DNA from: Caulobacter sp. | Lineage (GTDB): Bacteria; Pseudomonadota; Alphaproteobacteria; Caulobacterales; Caulobacteraceae | Assembly (NCBI GenBank): GCA_017745235.1 | Contig: JAGHZU010000012.1 | Coordinates: 1 to 64,000, forward strand | Length of the DNA stretch: 64,000 nucleotides | Reading direction: 5' to 3' | Shown here: positions 30,253 through 39,162 of the stretch, one piece after another | Layout: each line of letters begins with the position of its first letter | Position numbering within the stretch: position 1 is the stretch's first letter | Translations under genes and position numbers: made by a program | The notes under the pieces: generated by a model | The model's database searches: none | The model's input: the letters and a program-made list of their open reading frames with translations, nothing else | Told to the model about the DNA's origin: nothing

Positions 30253-31674
30253 TCACTTCCCGTCCGCGTACAGCTTGACCACCTCGTAGAGGAACTTTCG
30301 GCCGTCCATCAGCGTCTTGACCTGGATCTTCTCGTTCAGGCCGTGGGCGTTGTTGCCCTCGGGCGGCGCCATCAGGCCCGACAGGCCGTAGGTCGGGATG
30401 CCGGCGGCGTTGGTGAAGCGGCCGTCGGTGGCCCCGGTCGACATGGCGGGGATGAACGGCAGGCCCGGCCACATCTTGCTGGCCACCTTGGTCGCCGGCC
30501 CCATGATCGCCGGGCTCAGCGGCGGGGGCGGGCTGACCGGATCGGGCTCCTGGGCCAGGGTGATCTTGATCGCGGGATCGGCGACGATCTTGGCCAGCTG
30601 GTCGCGGACCACGACCGGGTCGTTGCCCGGCAGGATGCGGCAATTGACATTGGCCCTGGCCCGCTGCGGCAGGGCGTTGGGCGCATGGCCAGCCTCGACC
30701 ATGGTGGCCACGCAGGTGGTGCGCATCATGCTGTTGCGGCCCGGGTCGCGGGCGACGACCGCCACGGCCTTGGCGTCGGTCGGGTCCTTGACCACCGCGC
30801 GCATAGCCGCGGCCACCTCCGGGTCGGCCTCCAGCGCCGCGCCGTGCTCGAAATAGCCGCGCGTGGCGTCGTTCAGGGCAATGGGGAAATCGTAGTCGCG
30901 CAGTCGAGCCAGGCCGTCGGCCAGGTGGTAGATGGCGTTGTCCTTGACCGGCCGCGAGGAGTGGCCGCCCGCGTTGGTGACCTCCAGCGTATAGTCCATG
31001 TAGACCTTCTCGCCGGCCTGGATGGCCAGCATCAGCGGCTTGCCCTGGGCGTCCAGGCGGCTGGCCGCGCCCTCGTTCAGAGCGAAGTCGGCCTTCAGGG
31101 CCTCGGGATGCTCCTTCAGCAGCCAAGGCACGCTGTTGAACTGGCCGCCCTCCTCGCCGCAGGTCAGGGCCAGCTTGAGATCGCGCCGGGGCTTGAAGCC
31201 CTCCTGGCGGTAGCGGATCAGGTTGTCGACGAAGATGGCCGCCATGGCTTTGTCGTCGCTGGCGCCCCGCGCGTAGAAGTAGCCGTTCTCCTCGACCAGC
31301 TTGAACGGATCGCGCTCCCAGTCCTCGCGCTTGGCCTCGACCACGTCGATATGGGCCAGCAGCAGGATCGCGCCGGCCTTAGGGTCCTTGCCGCGCAAGG
31401 TGGCCACCAGGGCGCCGGCCTTGGGATGCTCGGCCGGGACCAGCACGCGCACGTCCGCCTCTGGAAAACCCGCCGCCTTCAGCCGTGCGCCCATCGCCTC
31501 GGCCGCCGCGGTGCAGCTGCCGACGGACGCCGTGGTGTTGATTTCGACCAGCTCCTTGTAGAGCCCCCGGAACGCGATCTCCGAGGGGTCGGCCGCCTGG
31601 GCCCGCGCCGCGCCCGCCGCCAGGGCCGACAGCGCCGCCGCCGTCAGGAAAAGGGTCTTGGTCTTGCCGCGCAT
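30253..31674 (-). CDS. M20-family metallopeptidase
   Basis: 473 aa with a signal peptide ending AARAQA. Metal ligands are in LLAHIDVVEAK, YARGASDDKAM, TCGEEGGQF and the C-terminal AHGLNEKI. The dimerisation domain has HSSRPVKDNAIYHLADGL. It is an exported zinc dipeptidase/carboxypeptidase of the ArgE/DapE/CPG2 type; the substrate is not predictable. The ATG at 31672-31674 was chosen over an in-frame upstream start because it gives a proper signal peptide. Confidence 0.88.
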   Translation of the reverse strand: MRGKTKTLFLTAAALSALAAGAARAQAADPSEIAFRGLYKELVEINTTASVGSCTAAAEAMGARLKAAGFPEADVRVLVPAEHPKAGALVATLRGKDPKAGAILLLAHIDVVEAKREDWERDPFKLVEENGYFYARGASDDKAMAAIFVDNLIRYRQEGFKPRRDLKLALTCGEEGGQFNSVPWLLKEHPEALKADFALNEGAASRLDAQGKPLMLAIQAGEKVYMDYTLEVTNAGGHSSRPVKDNAIYHLADGLARLRDYDFPIALNDATRGYFEHGAALEADPEVAAAMRAVVKDPTDAKAVAVVARDPGRNSMMRTTCVATMVEAGHAPNALPQRARANVNCRILPGNDPVVVRDQLAKIVADPAIKITLAQEPDPVSPPPPLSPAIMGPATKVASKMWPGLPFIPAMSTGATDGRFTNAAGIPTYGLSGLMAPPEGNNAHGLNEKIQVKTLMDGRKFLYEVVKLYADGK

Positions 31675-31760
31675 GGTCGCTCCCCACTGTTGCGGAGCGA
31701 AGCTAGGCGGTGACGGGGCCGGGGCGCAACGCCAGATCGCCACGCCGGGAAAGCACGCAA

Positions 31761-31790
31761 AGAAAAAGGGAGCCGCTTTCGAGGCTCCCT
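31761..31790 (-). terminator. Terminator of the DUF4167 gene
   Basis: AGGGAGCC and GGCTCCCT form an 8-bp stem with loop GCTTTCGA (31767-31790). On the minus transcript it is followed by TTTTTCTTT. It lies 25 bp after the DUF4167 stop. Confidence 0.8.
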
Positions 31791-31814
31791 CTTCCGATCA
31801 GGTTGGCGGGTCGA

Positions 31815-32828
31815 TCAGACCTCTTCCGACTCCGACGCCGGAGCGCCCTCGCCGCCTTCGAAGCTACGCGGGGCGCGGCGGCGACGGGGCTTCTTGACCT
31901 CTTCGCCGGCGGCTTCGGGAGCCGGAGCGGCTTCGGCGGCCGGCGCTTCGGCCGTAGCCTCGGCGCGGGCGGTCTTGCGGCCCAGGAAGGCGGGGGCGTG
32001 GCTGACGTCGCCGTCCTGGCCGCGCAGCAGGGGCGAGCCCTGCTCGGCGGCCGGAGCCTCGGCGGCCAGCGGCAGCGAAGCCTGCGGCTCGATCACGGCC
32101 ATCGGATCGCGTTCAGGACGCGGGCCGCGGTCGCGATCACGCCGGCGCTCGCGGCGGCCGCCGCCTTCGCCCTGCTGGCCCTCGCCGCCGTCGGCGACCG
32201 GACGGTCCTCGCGGGGCCGGTCATCACGCGGGCGATCATCGCGAGGACGGTCGTCGCGGTTGCGGTCGCGATCATCGCGGTCACGCCAGCGGTCGCGGCG
32301 GCTCTGGCCCTGGCCCTCGAAGCGGTCGCGGTTCTGGTTGTCGCGCTGGCGATCGTCGCGGGGACGATCATCGCGCTGGCGGTTCTCGAAACGGTCGCGA
32401 CGGCCTTCCTGGCCCTCGCCGCCTTCGCCGCCCTCGGCCTGCCCTTCGGCGGGCGCGGCCTCGGCCGGCGCCTCGGGAGCTTCTTCCGGCTCGGCCTCGA
32501 AGTCGATCTCGTAGGCCGAATAGGCGTCCTTGCCGATGATGTCGGCGACCGGACGATTCGGCTGGATGGCGCGCAGAACACGGAAATAGTGCTCGGCGTG
32601 CTGGAGGTAGTTCTCGGCCAGCACGCGGTCGCCGGACGACGTCGCGTCGCGGGCCAGCTGCTGGTACTTTTCATAGACGCTTTGGGCCGCGCCGCGCACC
32701 TTCACGCCTTCGGGACCGTTCGAGTCGAACGCCCGGTTGGCGTTGTGCTGCTGAGGCTTGCCGCCGCTACCCGCTCCGCCGCGATTGTTGCGGCCGCGCT
32801 GGCGCTTCATGCCCTTGAAATCTCTCAT
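31815..32828 (-). CDS. DUF4167 protein with an Arg/Asp-rich low-complexity tail
   Basis: 337 aa. Residues 1-110 hold the DUF4167 domain (MKRQRGRNNRGG, KVRGAAQSVYEKYQQLARDATSSGDRVLAENYLQHAEHYFRVLRAIQPNRP). Residues about 143-242 are dominated by R, D and N with repeated RPRDD units. The C-terminal third is Ala, Glu and Pro rich and ends in a basic KKPRRRRAPRSFEGG segment. The family is near-universal in alphaproteobacteria and looks RNA-associated, but its role is not settled. It follows prmC on the same strand, 286 bp downstream. Strong terminator below it. Confidence 0.85.
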   Translation of the reverse strand: MRDFKGMKRQRGRNNRGGAGSGGKPQQHNANRAFDSNGPEGVKVRGAAQSVYEKYQQLARDATSSGDRVLAENYLQHAEHYFRVLRAIQPNRPVADIIGKDAYSAYEIDFEAEPEEAPEAPAEAAPAEGQAEGGEGGEGQEGRRDRFENRQRDDRPRDDRQRDNQNRDRFEGQGQSRRDRWRDRDDRDRNRDDRPRDDRPRDDRPREDRPVADGGEGQQGEGGGRRERRRDRDRGPRPERDPMAVIEPQASLPLAAEAPAAEQGSPLLRGQDGDVSHAPAFLGRKTARAEATAEAPAAEAAPAPEAAGEEVKKPRRRRAPRSFEGGEGAPASESEEV

Positions 32829-33114
32829 CTTCTCTTCTGAACCTGTCCGGCGGCGGTCTTCGCGTCCGGTGTTTGGCCTCTTGAGCGGGGTGAAACCCTC
32901 TTGGGGTCTGCCTTCGATGTTCTAGAGACGTTGGTTTCCGTAGAGCCTCCGCCCGGTTCGGGCGCGGCAGTCGGCCTCGTCGGCCGTTCGCGCCTGCCGG
33001 GGGAGCCTTGCGGCCGTCAAGGACGATCGCTTTTCCCGTCACCCGGCGATTTGGAAGGAGACAAGACTCGTCTAACGCCTCACGCCGGGGTTTCCAAGGG
33101 ATTTTTCGCCCCCG

Positions 33115-33963
33115 CTACTTCGCGCCCGTCACCACTCGATCGTTCGTCGACAGATCCTTGACCGTCCGCACATTCTTCGCGCCGGCCTTTCGGAACAGGT
33201 CCTCCACCGCCTTGGACTGGTCGAAACCGATCTCGACGGCGAACATCGCGCCCGGCTTGAGCACCCGAAGGATCTCGGTGGCCAGCACGCGATAGGCGTC
33301 CAGGCCGTCGGCGCCGCCGTCCAGGGCCAGGCGCGGCTCGTGGTCGCGGACCTCCGGCTCCAGGGTCTCAATGACGTCGGTGGCGATATAGGGCGGGTTG
33401 GACACCACCAGGTCGAAGCTCTCGTCGCCCAGACCGTTGGTCCAGTCGCCGCGCATCAGGGCCACGCGGGTGTTGAGGTCGAGATTGGCCGCATTCTCGC
33501 GCGCCACGGCCAGGGCCTCCTCGGACACGTCGATGCCCAGGCCCTTGGCGGCCGGACGCTCGGCCAGCACCGCCAGCAGGATCGTGCCCGAGCCCACGCC
33601 CAGATCCAGCATGTTGAACGCCATCTGCTCGGGGAAGGCCTTGAGCACCTCGTCGACGATGACTTCGGTCTCCGGACGCGGCGTCAGGACGTTCTTGTTC
33701 ACCTGCAGCAGGATCTTCCAGAAGCCCTTGCGGCCGATGATGTGGCTGACCGGCTCACGGCGGATCCGGCGCTCGACGAAACCGTCCAGCGTCGCGGTCT
33801 GCTCGGGGGTGAGCACCCGGTAGGGATCGGAGATGATGTCGGTTCGGGTGACGTCGGCGGCCACTTCCAGCAGCAGGCGCGCGTCGATGGCCGGCTGATC
33901 GATCTGAACGTCCTTCAGACGATCCTTGGCGGCGTTCCAGGCTTTGACGAGGGTAAGGGTCAT
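33115..33963 (-). CDS. prmC: Release-factor glutamine methyltransferase PrmC
   Basis: 282 aa. SAM site LDLGVGSGTILLAVL, acceptor motif VSNPPYIA, and the N-terminal helical domain (QPAIDARLLLEVAADVTRTDI). It methylates the GGQ glutamine of the release factors PrfA and PrfB. Its substrate gene prfA, usually the neighbour, lies 5.8 kb away on the same strand. Confidence 0.94.
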   Translation of the reverse strand: MTLTLVKAWNAAKDRLKDVQIDQPAIDARLLLEVAADVTRTDIISDPYRVLTPEQTATLDGFVERRIRREPVSHIIGRKGFWKILLQVNKNVLTPRPETEVIVDEVLKAFPEQMAFNMLDLGVGSGTILLAVLAERPAAKGLGIDVSEEALAVARENAANLDLNTRVALMRGDWTNGLGDESFDLVVSNPPYIATDVIETLEPEVRDHEPRLALDGGADGLDAYRVLATEILRVLKPGAMFAVEIGFDQSKAVEDLFRKAGAKNVRTVKDLSTNDRVVTGAK

Positions 33964-34123
33964 GAGGCGCTCCCATAGCGCGTCGGCGGCGGCAGGGCGA
34001 GATTGAGCGTGATATGATACTCGTCGCCGACAACGAAAACGGTGGACGAGGTTCTCAATCGCAAGCCTCCCGAAGTCTCGCGTTCGCTGCAAGGCGCGGC
34101 GCGCCGGCTGAGCCTTCAGGCCA

Positions 34124-34885
34124 CTAGCCCAGCTCGACCACGTCCCCCTCGGCCACCCGGCCGCCCTCGTCGATGCGCAGATAGATGCCGCACAGCATGT
34201 GGCCATAGTTGTCGAACAGCGCCTTGACCATCTCGATGTCGCGCTCGGCGGTGTCGGGATCGACGTGGGTGGCGGCGCAGCGGACGATGGGCTTCAGCAC
34301 CTCGGCGCGGGCCTGGCCCACGCGCATCGCCCGCCCCGTCCAGTCGTTCTCCACCCAGGCCGGCCAGCCCTCGACATAGAGGTTGGCGCGGAAGCGCAAC
34401 GGGTTCACCGGACGGCCCAGCCGCGCTTCCAGGTCGCGCACGCTGGCCAGGTTGACGATCGAGACGTAGCCGCTGCGGCTGTCCATGAAGCGATGGGCGC
34501 CAGGCCCCTCGACCACACGCAGCGGCCCCCTGGCTTCCTCGCCCAGCAGGTCGGCCAACCAGGCCTCGAAGCCCCGACGCCCTTCTTCCGTACGCAGGTC
34601 GCCCGCAAAGTCCGCGCGCCCCTCGGCCCCGGCGGTCAGAACGCCCGTGGCTTCGTCGTATCGAGTGCGGGCGCGCGCCACCGCGGGGATCTTGGCCAGC
34701 ACCGCGAACTTCATTTTCGACAGGTGAGCGGGCGCGGCCGGATCGAAACCGCTGGGACCGTCCTCCACGGCGAACAGGCGGTCGCATGGGAAGCAGGCTC
34801 CGGCCTCCAGGACGGCGCTCGGCAACCGCTCGGGCGTGAAGCCCTTTACGGGGTGGCGGTAAAGGCTGGCGATCTGGGCTTGCAT
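34124..34885 (-). CDS. MOSC-domain protein
   Basis: 253 aa. The MOSC N-terminal barrel (QIASLYRHPVKGFTPERLPSAVLEAGACFPCDRLFAVEDG) precedes the MOSC domain proper (FRANLYVEGWPAWVENDW, IVRCAATHVDPDTAERD, GHMLCGIYLRIDEGG). The conserved Cys is in RCAATHVD. MOSC proteins bind molybdenum cofactor or carry sulfur; the partner is not evident here. ATG 34883-34885. Confidence 0.85.
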   Translation of the reverse strand: MQAQIASLYRHPVKGFTPERLPSAVLEAGACFPCDRLFAVEDGPSGFDPAAPAHLSKMKFAVLAKIPAVARARTRYDEATGVLTAGAEGRADFAGDLRTEEGRRGFEAWLADLLGEEARGPLRVVEGPGAHRFMDSRSGYVSIVNLASVRDLEARLGRPVNPLRFRANLYVEGWPAWVENDWTGRAMRVGQARAEVLKPIVRCAATHVDPDTAERDIEMVKALFDNYGHMLCGIYLRIDEGGRVAEGDVVELG

Positions 34886-34965
34886 GGCGTGCAAGGTCGG
34901 CGACGACTCAGGCCTTGGCAACCTATGCTCGGCGCGGGTGTTCCATCGCCCGGAGGGCCAAGCCG

Positions 34966-36204
34966 ATGACCGACACCGCGCCACGACGTCCGATCCGGTC
35001 GTGGCTGGCCTCGCGCCCCTATCAGCTGGCCCCGTGGATCCTGCTGCTGGCCCTGGCGCCGTTCGCCTTTCCCAAGCGCGTTTCCACGCCGCCGACCGAG
35101 GACGAGGTCGAGACGCCCCTGCCCCACCCGCCCGGCCTGTCGGAGGACCGGGCCATGCCGCCCCACGCCTTCGACGAGGCGGAGCCCAAGCGCGGGCGCG
35201 CGGCGCACCATCCCCACCGCATCCCCTGGCGCGGCTGGCGCGACATCCTCTGGCGCACAGGCCGCGAGATCGGCGAGGACCGCCTGCCCGCCGTGGCCGG
35301 CGGCGTGACCTTCTACACCCTGCTGGCCATCTTCCCCGCCATCGGCGCGTTCGTGTCGCTGTACGGCCTGTTCGCCGACGTCGGGGCGGTCGAGAAGCAG
35401 CTGCAGGACATGTCGACGGTCTTCCCCGCCAGCGTGGTCCAGATCATTGGCGAGCAGATGACCCGCCTGACCGTCCAGGGCGGCGCCAAACTGGGCCTGG
35501 CCTTCGTCGTCAGCCTGCTGTTGTCGATCTGGAGCGCCAACGCCAGCATGAAGGCGCTCTTCGACGGGCTGAACATCGCCTATGACGAGGACGAAAAGCG
35601 CCATTTCGTCTCCAAGACCGCGCTGACCTACGCCTTCACCTTCTGCGGCCTGCTGTACGCAGTCGTGATCGCCTCGGTGCTGATCGCCGCCCCCATCGCG
35701 TTCCGGATGCTGAGGCTGGAATCGATCGCCTTCGTCTGGATTCCCCTGCGGTGGCTGACGGTCCTGGCGGTGACGGCCCTGGCCTACGCCATCCTCTATC
35801 GCTTCGCTCCCTGCCGGGCCCGGCCCCGCTGGCGCTGGGTGAGCTGGGGGGCGGTGTTCGGGGCCGGGGCGTGGCTGGTCGGCTCGCTGGGCTTCTCGCT
35901 CTACGTCAACACCTTCGCCCATTACGACGCCACCTACGGACCGCTGGGCGCGGTGATCGCCTTCATGGTCTGGATGTGGTTCTCGATCATGACCGTACTG
36001 GTCGGAGCCGAGCTGAACGCCGAGATCGAGCACCAGACCGCCGTGGACTCCACCACCGGGCCGGAAAAGCCCATGGGCGAGCGCGGCGCGGCCATGGCCG
36101 ACACCGTGGGCCTGGCCTTCCATCCGTGGGAGGTGATCAAGCGCGAGGCCGGCGCGGTCAAACGCGCGGGCGGCCGTTACTGGGGTCGGTTCCGGGGGCG
36201 CTGA
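34966..36204 (+). CDS. YihY/BrkB-family inner-membrane protein
   Basis: 412 aa. A proline-rich cytoplasmic N-terminus (residues 1-95) leads to the YihY domain with about six membrane helices (AVAGGVTFYTLLAIFPAIGAFVSLYGLF, LAFVVSLLLSIWSANASMKALFDGLNIAYDE, SLGFSLYVNTFAHYDATYGPLGAVIAFMVWMWFSIMTVLVGAELNAEIEH). The family function is uncertain. It starts 81 bp from the MOSC gene and is divergent from it. ATG 34966 follows GGAGGGCC. Confidence 0.88.
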   Translation: MTDTAPRRPIRSWLASRPYQLAPWILLLALAPFAFPKRVSTPPTEDEVETPLPHPPGLSEDRAMPPHAFDEAEPKRGRAAHHPHRIPWRGWRDILWRTGREIGEDRLPAVAGGVTFYTLLAIFPAIGAFVSLYGLFADVGAVEKQLQDMSTVFPASVVQIIGEQMTRLTVQGGAKLGLAFVVSLLLSIWSANASMKALFDGLNIAYDEDEKRHFVSKTALTYAFTFCGLLYAVVIASVLIAAPIAFRMLRLESIAFVWIPLRWLTVLAVTALAYAILYRFAPCRARPRWRWVSWGAVFGAGAWLVGSLGFSLYVNTFAHYDATYGPLGAVIAFMVWMWFSIMTVLVGAELNAEIEHQTAVDSTTGPEKPMGERGAAMADTVGLAFHPWEVIKREAGAVKRAGGRYWGRFRGR

Positions 36205-36247
36205 GACCCCCTTGGCAAGGCCTTCGACGCATGGCTTAGCTCGCGCC

Positions 36248-36772
36248 ATGATTTTCGCCCCCGCCGCCGAATCCGAATTCCCCGCCATCGTCGACCTGGT
36301 GAACTCCGCCTATCGCGGCCAGGGCGCGCAGGCGGGCTGGACCACCGAAGCCGGCTATATCGACGGCCAGCGCATCGACCTGGAAAGCCTGAAGCAGGAC
36401 CTGGCCGAAGCGCCCGAAGCCGTGCTGCTGACCCTGCGCGACGAGGAAGGCGGCCCCCTGCTGGGCTGCGTCTGGCTGGAACCCGACGGCGACGTGCCCG
36501 AGGCCTGGTACCTGGGCATGCTGACCATCCGTCCCGACCTGCAGGACCGCCAGCTGGGACGCACCCTGCTGGCCAACGCCGAGGCGCACGCCCAGGGCCT
36601 GGGTGCGCGCCGCGTGCGCATGACGGTGGTCCACCTGCGCGACACCCTGATCGCCTGGTACCAGCGGCGCGGCTACGCCCTGACCGGCGAGACCAAGCCG
36701 TTCCCGGTGGGCGAGCGTTTCGGCAAGCCGCAACAGGAACTGTCGTTCGTGGTGCTGGAGAAGACGCTCTAG
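36248..36772 (+). CDS. GNAT acetyltransferase
   Basis: 174 aa. The GNAT core is present: acetyl-CoA loop (MLTIRPDLQDRQLGRTLLANAEAHA) and the C-terminal beta bulge (RMTVVHLRDTLIAWYQRRGYALTGET). The substrate is unknown. The start lies 43 nt after yihY, with the -10-like GCTTAG close before the ATG, so the gene may be leaderless. Confidence 0.85.
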   Translation: MIFAPAAESEFPAIVDLVNSAYRGQGAQAGWTTEAGYIDGQRIDLESLKQDLAEAPEAVLLTLRDEEGGPLLGCVWLEPDGDVPEAWYLGMLTIRPDLQDRQLGRTLLANAEAHAQGLGARRVRMTVVHLRDTLIAWYQRRGYALTGETKPFPVGERFGKPQQELSFVVLEKTL

Positions 36773-36776
36773 GGCT

Positions 36777-37796
36777 CTAGCCCCACTTCGCCGCGTCCAG
36801 CATCGCCTGGGCGAAGGCCTTGGGCGCCTCCTGCGGGAGGTTGTGGCCAACGCCGCCGCCGATCAGGCGGTGGGCGTAACGGCCCTTGAACTTGCCGGCG
36901 TAGGTCGCCGGCTCGGGGTGCGGGGCGCCGTTGGCGTCGCCTTCCATCGTGATCGTGGGGACCAGGATGTCGGGCCGGGTCGCCAGCTTGCGCTCCAACT
37001 CGTCGAAACGGCGCTCGCCTGGCGAAAGACCCAGCCGCCAGCGGTAGTTGTCGATCGTGATCGCAACGTGGTCGGGATTGTCCAGCGAGCGGGCCGAGCG
37101 CTGGAAGGTGGCGACGTCGAACGCCCACCTGGGCGAGGCCGTGCGCCAGATCAGCTCGGCGAAGTCGTGGGTGTTGGCCGCGTAGCCGGCCGCGCCGCGC
37201 TCGGTGGCGAAGTAGAACTGGTACCACCAGGCCAGCTCGGCCTTGGGCGGCAGCGGCGCGGCGTTCGCCTGCTGGCTGCCGATGAGGTAGCCGCTGACCG
37301 ACACCAGCGCCTGGCACCGCTCGGGCCATAGGGCCGCGACGATGTCGGCGGTGCGCGCGCCCCAGTCGAAGCCGCCGATCACCGCCTTGGGAATGGCCAG
37401 GGCGTCCATCAGGGCGATCAGGTCGACCGCCAGGGCGGCCTGCTGGCCGTTGCGGGCCGTGGCGTCGGAGCGGAAGCGGGTATCGCCGTAGCCGCGCAGG
37501 TGCGGAACGATCACCCGATGGCCGGCCGCCGCCAGGATCGGCGCGACCTCGGCGAAGGCGTGGATGTCGTAAGGCCAGCCGTGCAGCAGGATCATCGGCT
37601 GCCCCTCGGCGGGCCCCATCTCGGCGTAGCCGACGTTCAGGTCGCCGGCGTCGACGCGGCGGATCGCACCCCAGGCGGGAGAGGCGACCGAACTGGCGGC
37701 CCGGGCCGGAACGCCGACCAGGCCGAGGGCGGCGCCGGTCAGGACGGCCGCGCCCATCAGGCGCCGACGGCCGAGGTCGATGGGTTCGGGGCTCAT
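36777..37796 (-). CDS. Alpha/beta hydrolase (epoxide hydrolase/haloalkane dehalogenase-like) with Tat signal
   Basis: 339 aa. Twin-arginine signal (DLGRRRLMGAAVLTGAALGLV). The nucleophile is Asp in the GGFDWGA elbow (GFDWGARTADI), with the oxyanion segment LLHGWPYDIHAFAEV and the catalytic His in GVGHNLPQEAP. An Asp nucleophile is typical of soluble epoxide hydrolases and dehalogenases, not esterases. It is the last gene of a unit with the small ORF and DUF1097; its ATG overlaps the small ORF stop (ATGA). Confidence 0.87.
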   Translation of the reverse strand: MSPEPIDLGRRRLMGAAVLTGAALGLVGVPARAASSVASPAWGAIRRVDAGDLNVGYAEMGPAEGQPMILLHGWPYDIHAFAEVAPILAAAGHRVIVPHLRGYGDTRFRSDATARNGQQAALAVDLIALMDALAIPKAVIGGFDWGARTADIVAALWPERCQALVSVSGYLIGSQQANAAPLPPKAELAWWYQFYFATERGAAGYAANTHDFAELIWRTASPRWAFDVATFQRSARSLDNPDHVAITIDNYRWRLGLSPGERRFDELERKLATRPDILVPTITMEGDANGAPHPEPATYAGKFKGRYAHRLIGGGVGHNLPQEAPKAFAQAMLDAAKWG

Positions 37797-37933
37797 TGGT
37801 CGTCTCCGGGCGCGTCGCGGCGCGTAGGGGTCTGCGGGGCGGTGGGCAGGACGGCGGCGGGAACCTGCGGCGCGGCGGCGACCGCGCCCAGCGCCGCCAG
37901 GGCGATCAGGGAAAGCGGGGTGGTCCGGAACAT
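37793..37933 (-). CDS. 46-aa small exported protein, coupled to the hydrolase
   Basis: ATG at 37931-37933, stop TGA at 37793-37795 overlapping the hydrolase ATG (CAATGA). The product starts MFRTTPLSLIALAALGAVAA, with a clear signal-like hydrophobic stretch, and ends in a polar PQTPTRRDAPGDDQ tail. GAGGC lies 5 nt upstream of the start, in the last codons of DUF1097, and the gap to DUF1097 is 7 nt. Both junctions look like operon couplings. No family was recognised. Too short for most gene callers. Confidence 0.6.
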   Translation of the reverse strand: MFRTTPLSLIALAALGAVAAAPQVPAAVLPTAPQTPTRRDAPGDDQ

Positions 37934-37940
37934 GCCCGCC

Positions 37941-38471
37941 TCACTCGACCGCGGGGCCGGCGGCGAATTTCGGCGCGCCCTGCCCGTGCACGAAGCGTTC
38001 GGCCAAGGCGGCGATCGCGGCCGAGGCCGCCCCGATGGCGCCGGCGGCGGCCAGGATCGAGAAGCTCGACTGCGCCGGAGCCAGGCCCGAATAGAAGAAG
38101 CTCGTCAGGCCCAGGAAATAGGCCAGCGGATTGTTGAACGGCGCCAGGCCGCGCAGGCTGAGCACCAGCACCACCACGCCGGACACCGCCACGGGCGTGG
38201 CCAACCCGCCCAGGGCGGGCGTCAGGGCGGTGATCGTCAGGGCCGTGCCCAGGCCGAACACCAGGCCCATCAGAAACGAGCCCAGGTTGGCGAAGCCTCC
38301 GCGCAGCGACGGACCGGCCAGGCTGAAGGCGACCCAGCCCAGGAACATGGCGGGCGGGGGAAGCATCACCGAGGTGGCGCCGAAGGTGGAGACACCAGCG
38401 ATCGCGGCGACCGCCAACGAGACGGCGTGAAAGCGCAAGGGCGGCAGGGACGGCGGATTGGCGGCGGACAT
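37941..38471 (-). CDS. DUF1097 integral membrane protein
   Basis: 176 aa with about five hydrophobic helices (AVSLAVAAIAGVSTFGATSVML, MFLGWVAFSLAGPSL, MGLVFGLGTALTITAL, GVVVLVLSLRGLAPFNNPLAYFLGLTSFFYSG, LAAAGAIGAASAAIAAL). Matches DUF1097 (YcdZ-like), of unknown role. It is the first gene of the DUF1097-small ORF-hydrolase unit. Confidence 0.8.
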   Translation of the reverse strand: MSAANPPSLPPLRFHAVSLAVAAIAGVSTFGATSVMLPPPAMFLGWVAFSLAGPSLRGGFANLGSFLMGLVFGLGTALTITALTPALGGLATPVAVSGVVVLVLSLRGLAPFNNPLAYFLGLTSFFYSGLAPAQSSFSILAAAGAIGAASAAIAALAERFVHGQGAPKFAAGPAVE

Positions 38472-38604
38472 TGGGGCGTTCCTTAAGCAAGGTCGGCGGC
38501 CTTGGCGCCCGTCGGGGAAGGCGCGGCCGGTTCTGGGCGTTTGGGCGGAGGGGCGCCGGTCGAGGGGAAGGCGCAGCGTCCCTCCGTCGGGGAGTCAGGA
38601 CGGA

Positions 38605-39021
38605 TCAGACGAGGTTCAGGGTCACGTCGATGTTGCCGCGCGTGGCCTTCGAGTACGGGCAGGTCTGGTGCGCGGCCTCGATGATCTCGCGGGCGGTCCC
38701 GGCGTCCACGCCCGGCAGGCTGACGTTCAGGCGGGCCTGCAGGAAATAGGCGCCGTTCGTCGTGCCCAGGTCGACCTCGGCGTCGACGGCCAGGTCGGCC
38801 GGCAGGGCGATGTGGCGGGCCCGGGCCGCCAGGTTCATCGCGCCGATAAAGCAGGCCGACCAGCCTGCGGCGAACAGTTGCTCGGGATTGGTTCCCGCCG
38901 CGGCCGAACCGGGAGGCGACAGCTTGACGTCCAGTTGGCCGTCATCGCTGCGCGCGGCGCCGTCGCGGCCGCCGGTGGTGTGGGTGCGGCCCGTATAGAG
39001 GACGTTTTCGATCTGGCTCAT
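38605..39021 (-). CDS. ohr: Organic hydroperoxide resistance protein Ohr
   Basis: 138 aa. Peroxidatic C57 (GWSACFIGAMN) and resolving C121 (HQTCPYSKATRGN). The family pattern (IENVLYTGRTHTTGGRDG, DVKLSPPG, NPEQLFAAGWSACF) is complete. It reduces organic hydroperoxides using lipoylated protein partners. Divergent from ohrR, with palindromic operators between. Confidence 0.94.
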   Translation of the reverse strand: MSQIENVLYTGRTHTTGGRDGAARSDDGQLDVKLSPPGSAAAGTNPEQLFAAGWSACFIGAMNLAARARHIALPADLAVDAEVDLGTTNGAYFLQARLNVSLPGVDAGTAREIIEAAHQTCPYSKATRGNIDVTLNLV

Positions 39022-39038
39022 GACCTTTTCCTTTTTTA

Positions 39039-39052
39039 AATCGGATCCGATT
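39039..39052. promoter_or_regulatory. OhrR operator copy 1 (near ohr)
   Basis: AATCGGATCCGATT is a perfect 14-bp palindrome, 18 bp upstream of the ohr start codon. The same 14-mer recurs at 39109. It fits a MarR-family dimer site overlapping the ohr promoter. Confidence 0.7.
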
Positions 39053-39108
39053 GGATCGGCTCCGATGAGATAGGGCGCCAAGCCACGCACTGTCAACCCT
39101 TCCGATTT

Positions 39109-39122
39109 AATCGGATCCGATT
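39109..39122. promoter_or_regulatory. OhrR operator copy 2 (near ohrR)
   Basis: A second perfect AATCGGATCCGATT, exactly 70 bp from the first and about 40 bp upstream of the ohrR start. A degraded extra copy (ATCGGCTCCGAT, 39055-39066) follows the first site. Two sites suit joint repression of both genes with autoregulation. Confidence 0.7.
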
Positions 39123-39162
39123 TATATTCCAGGCAACGTACCCGCCTCCTTCAGGAAGCCCC

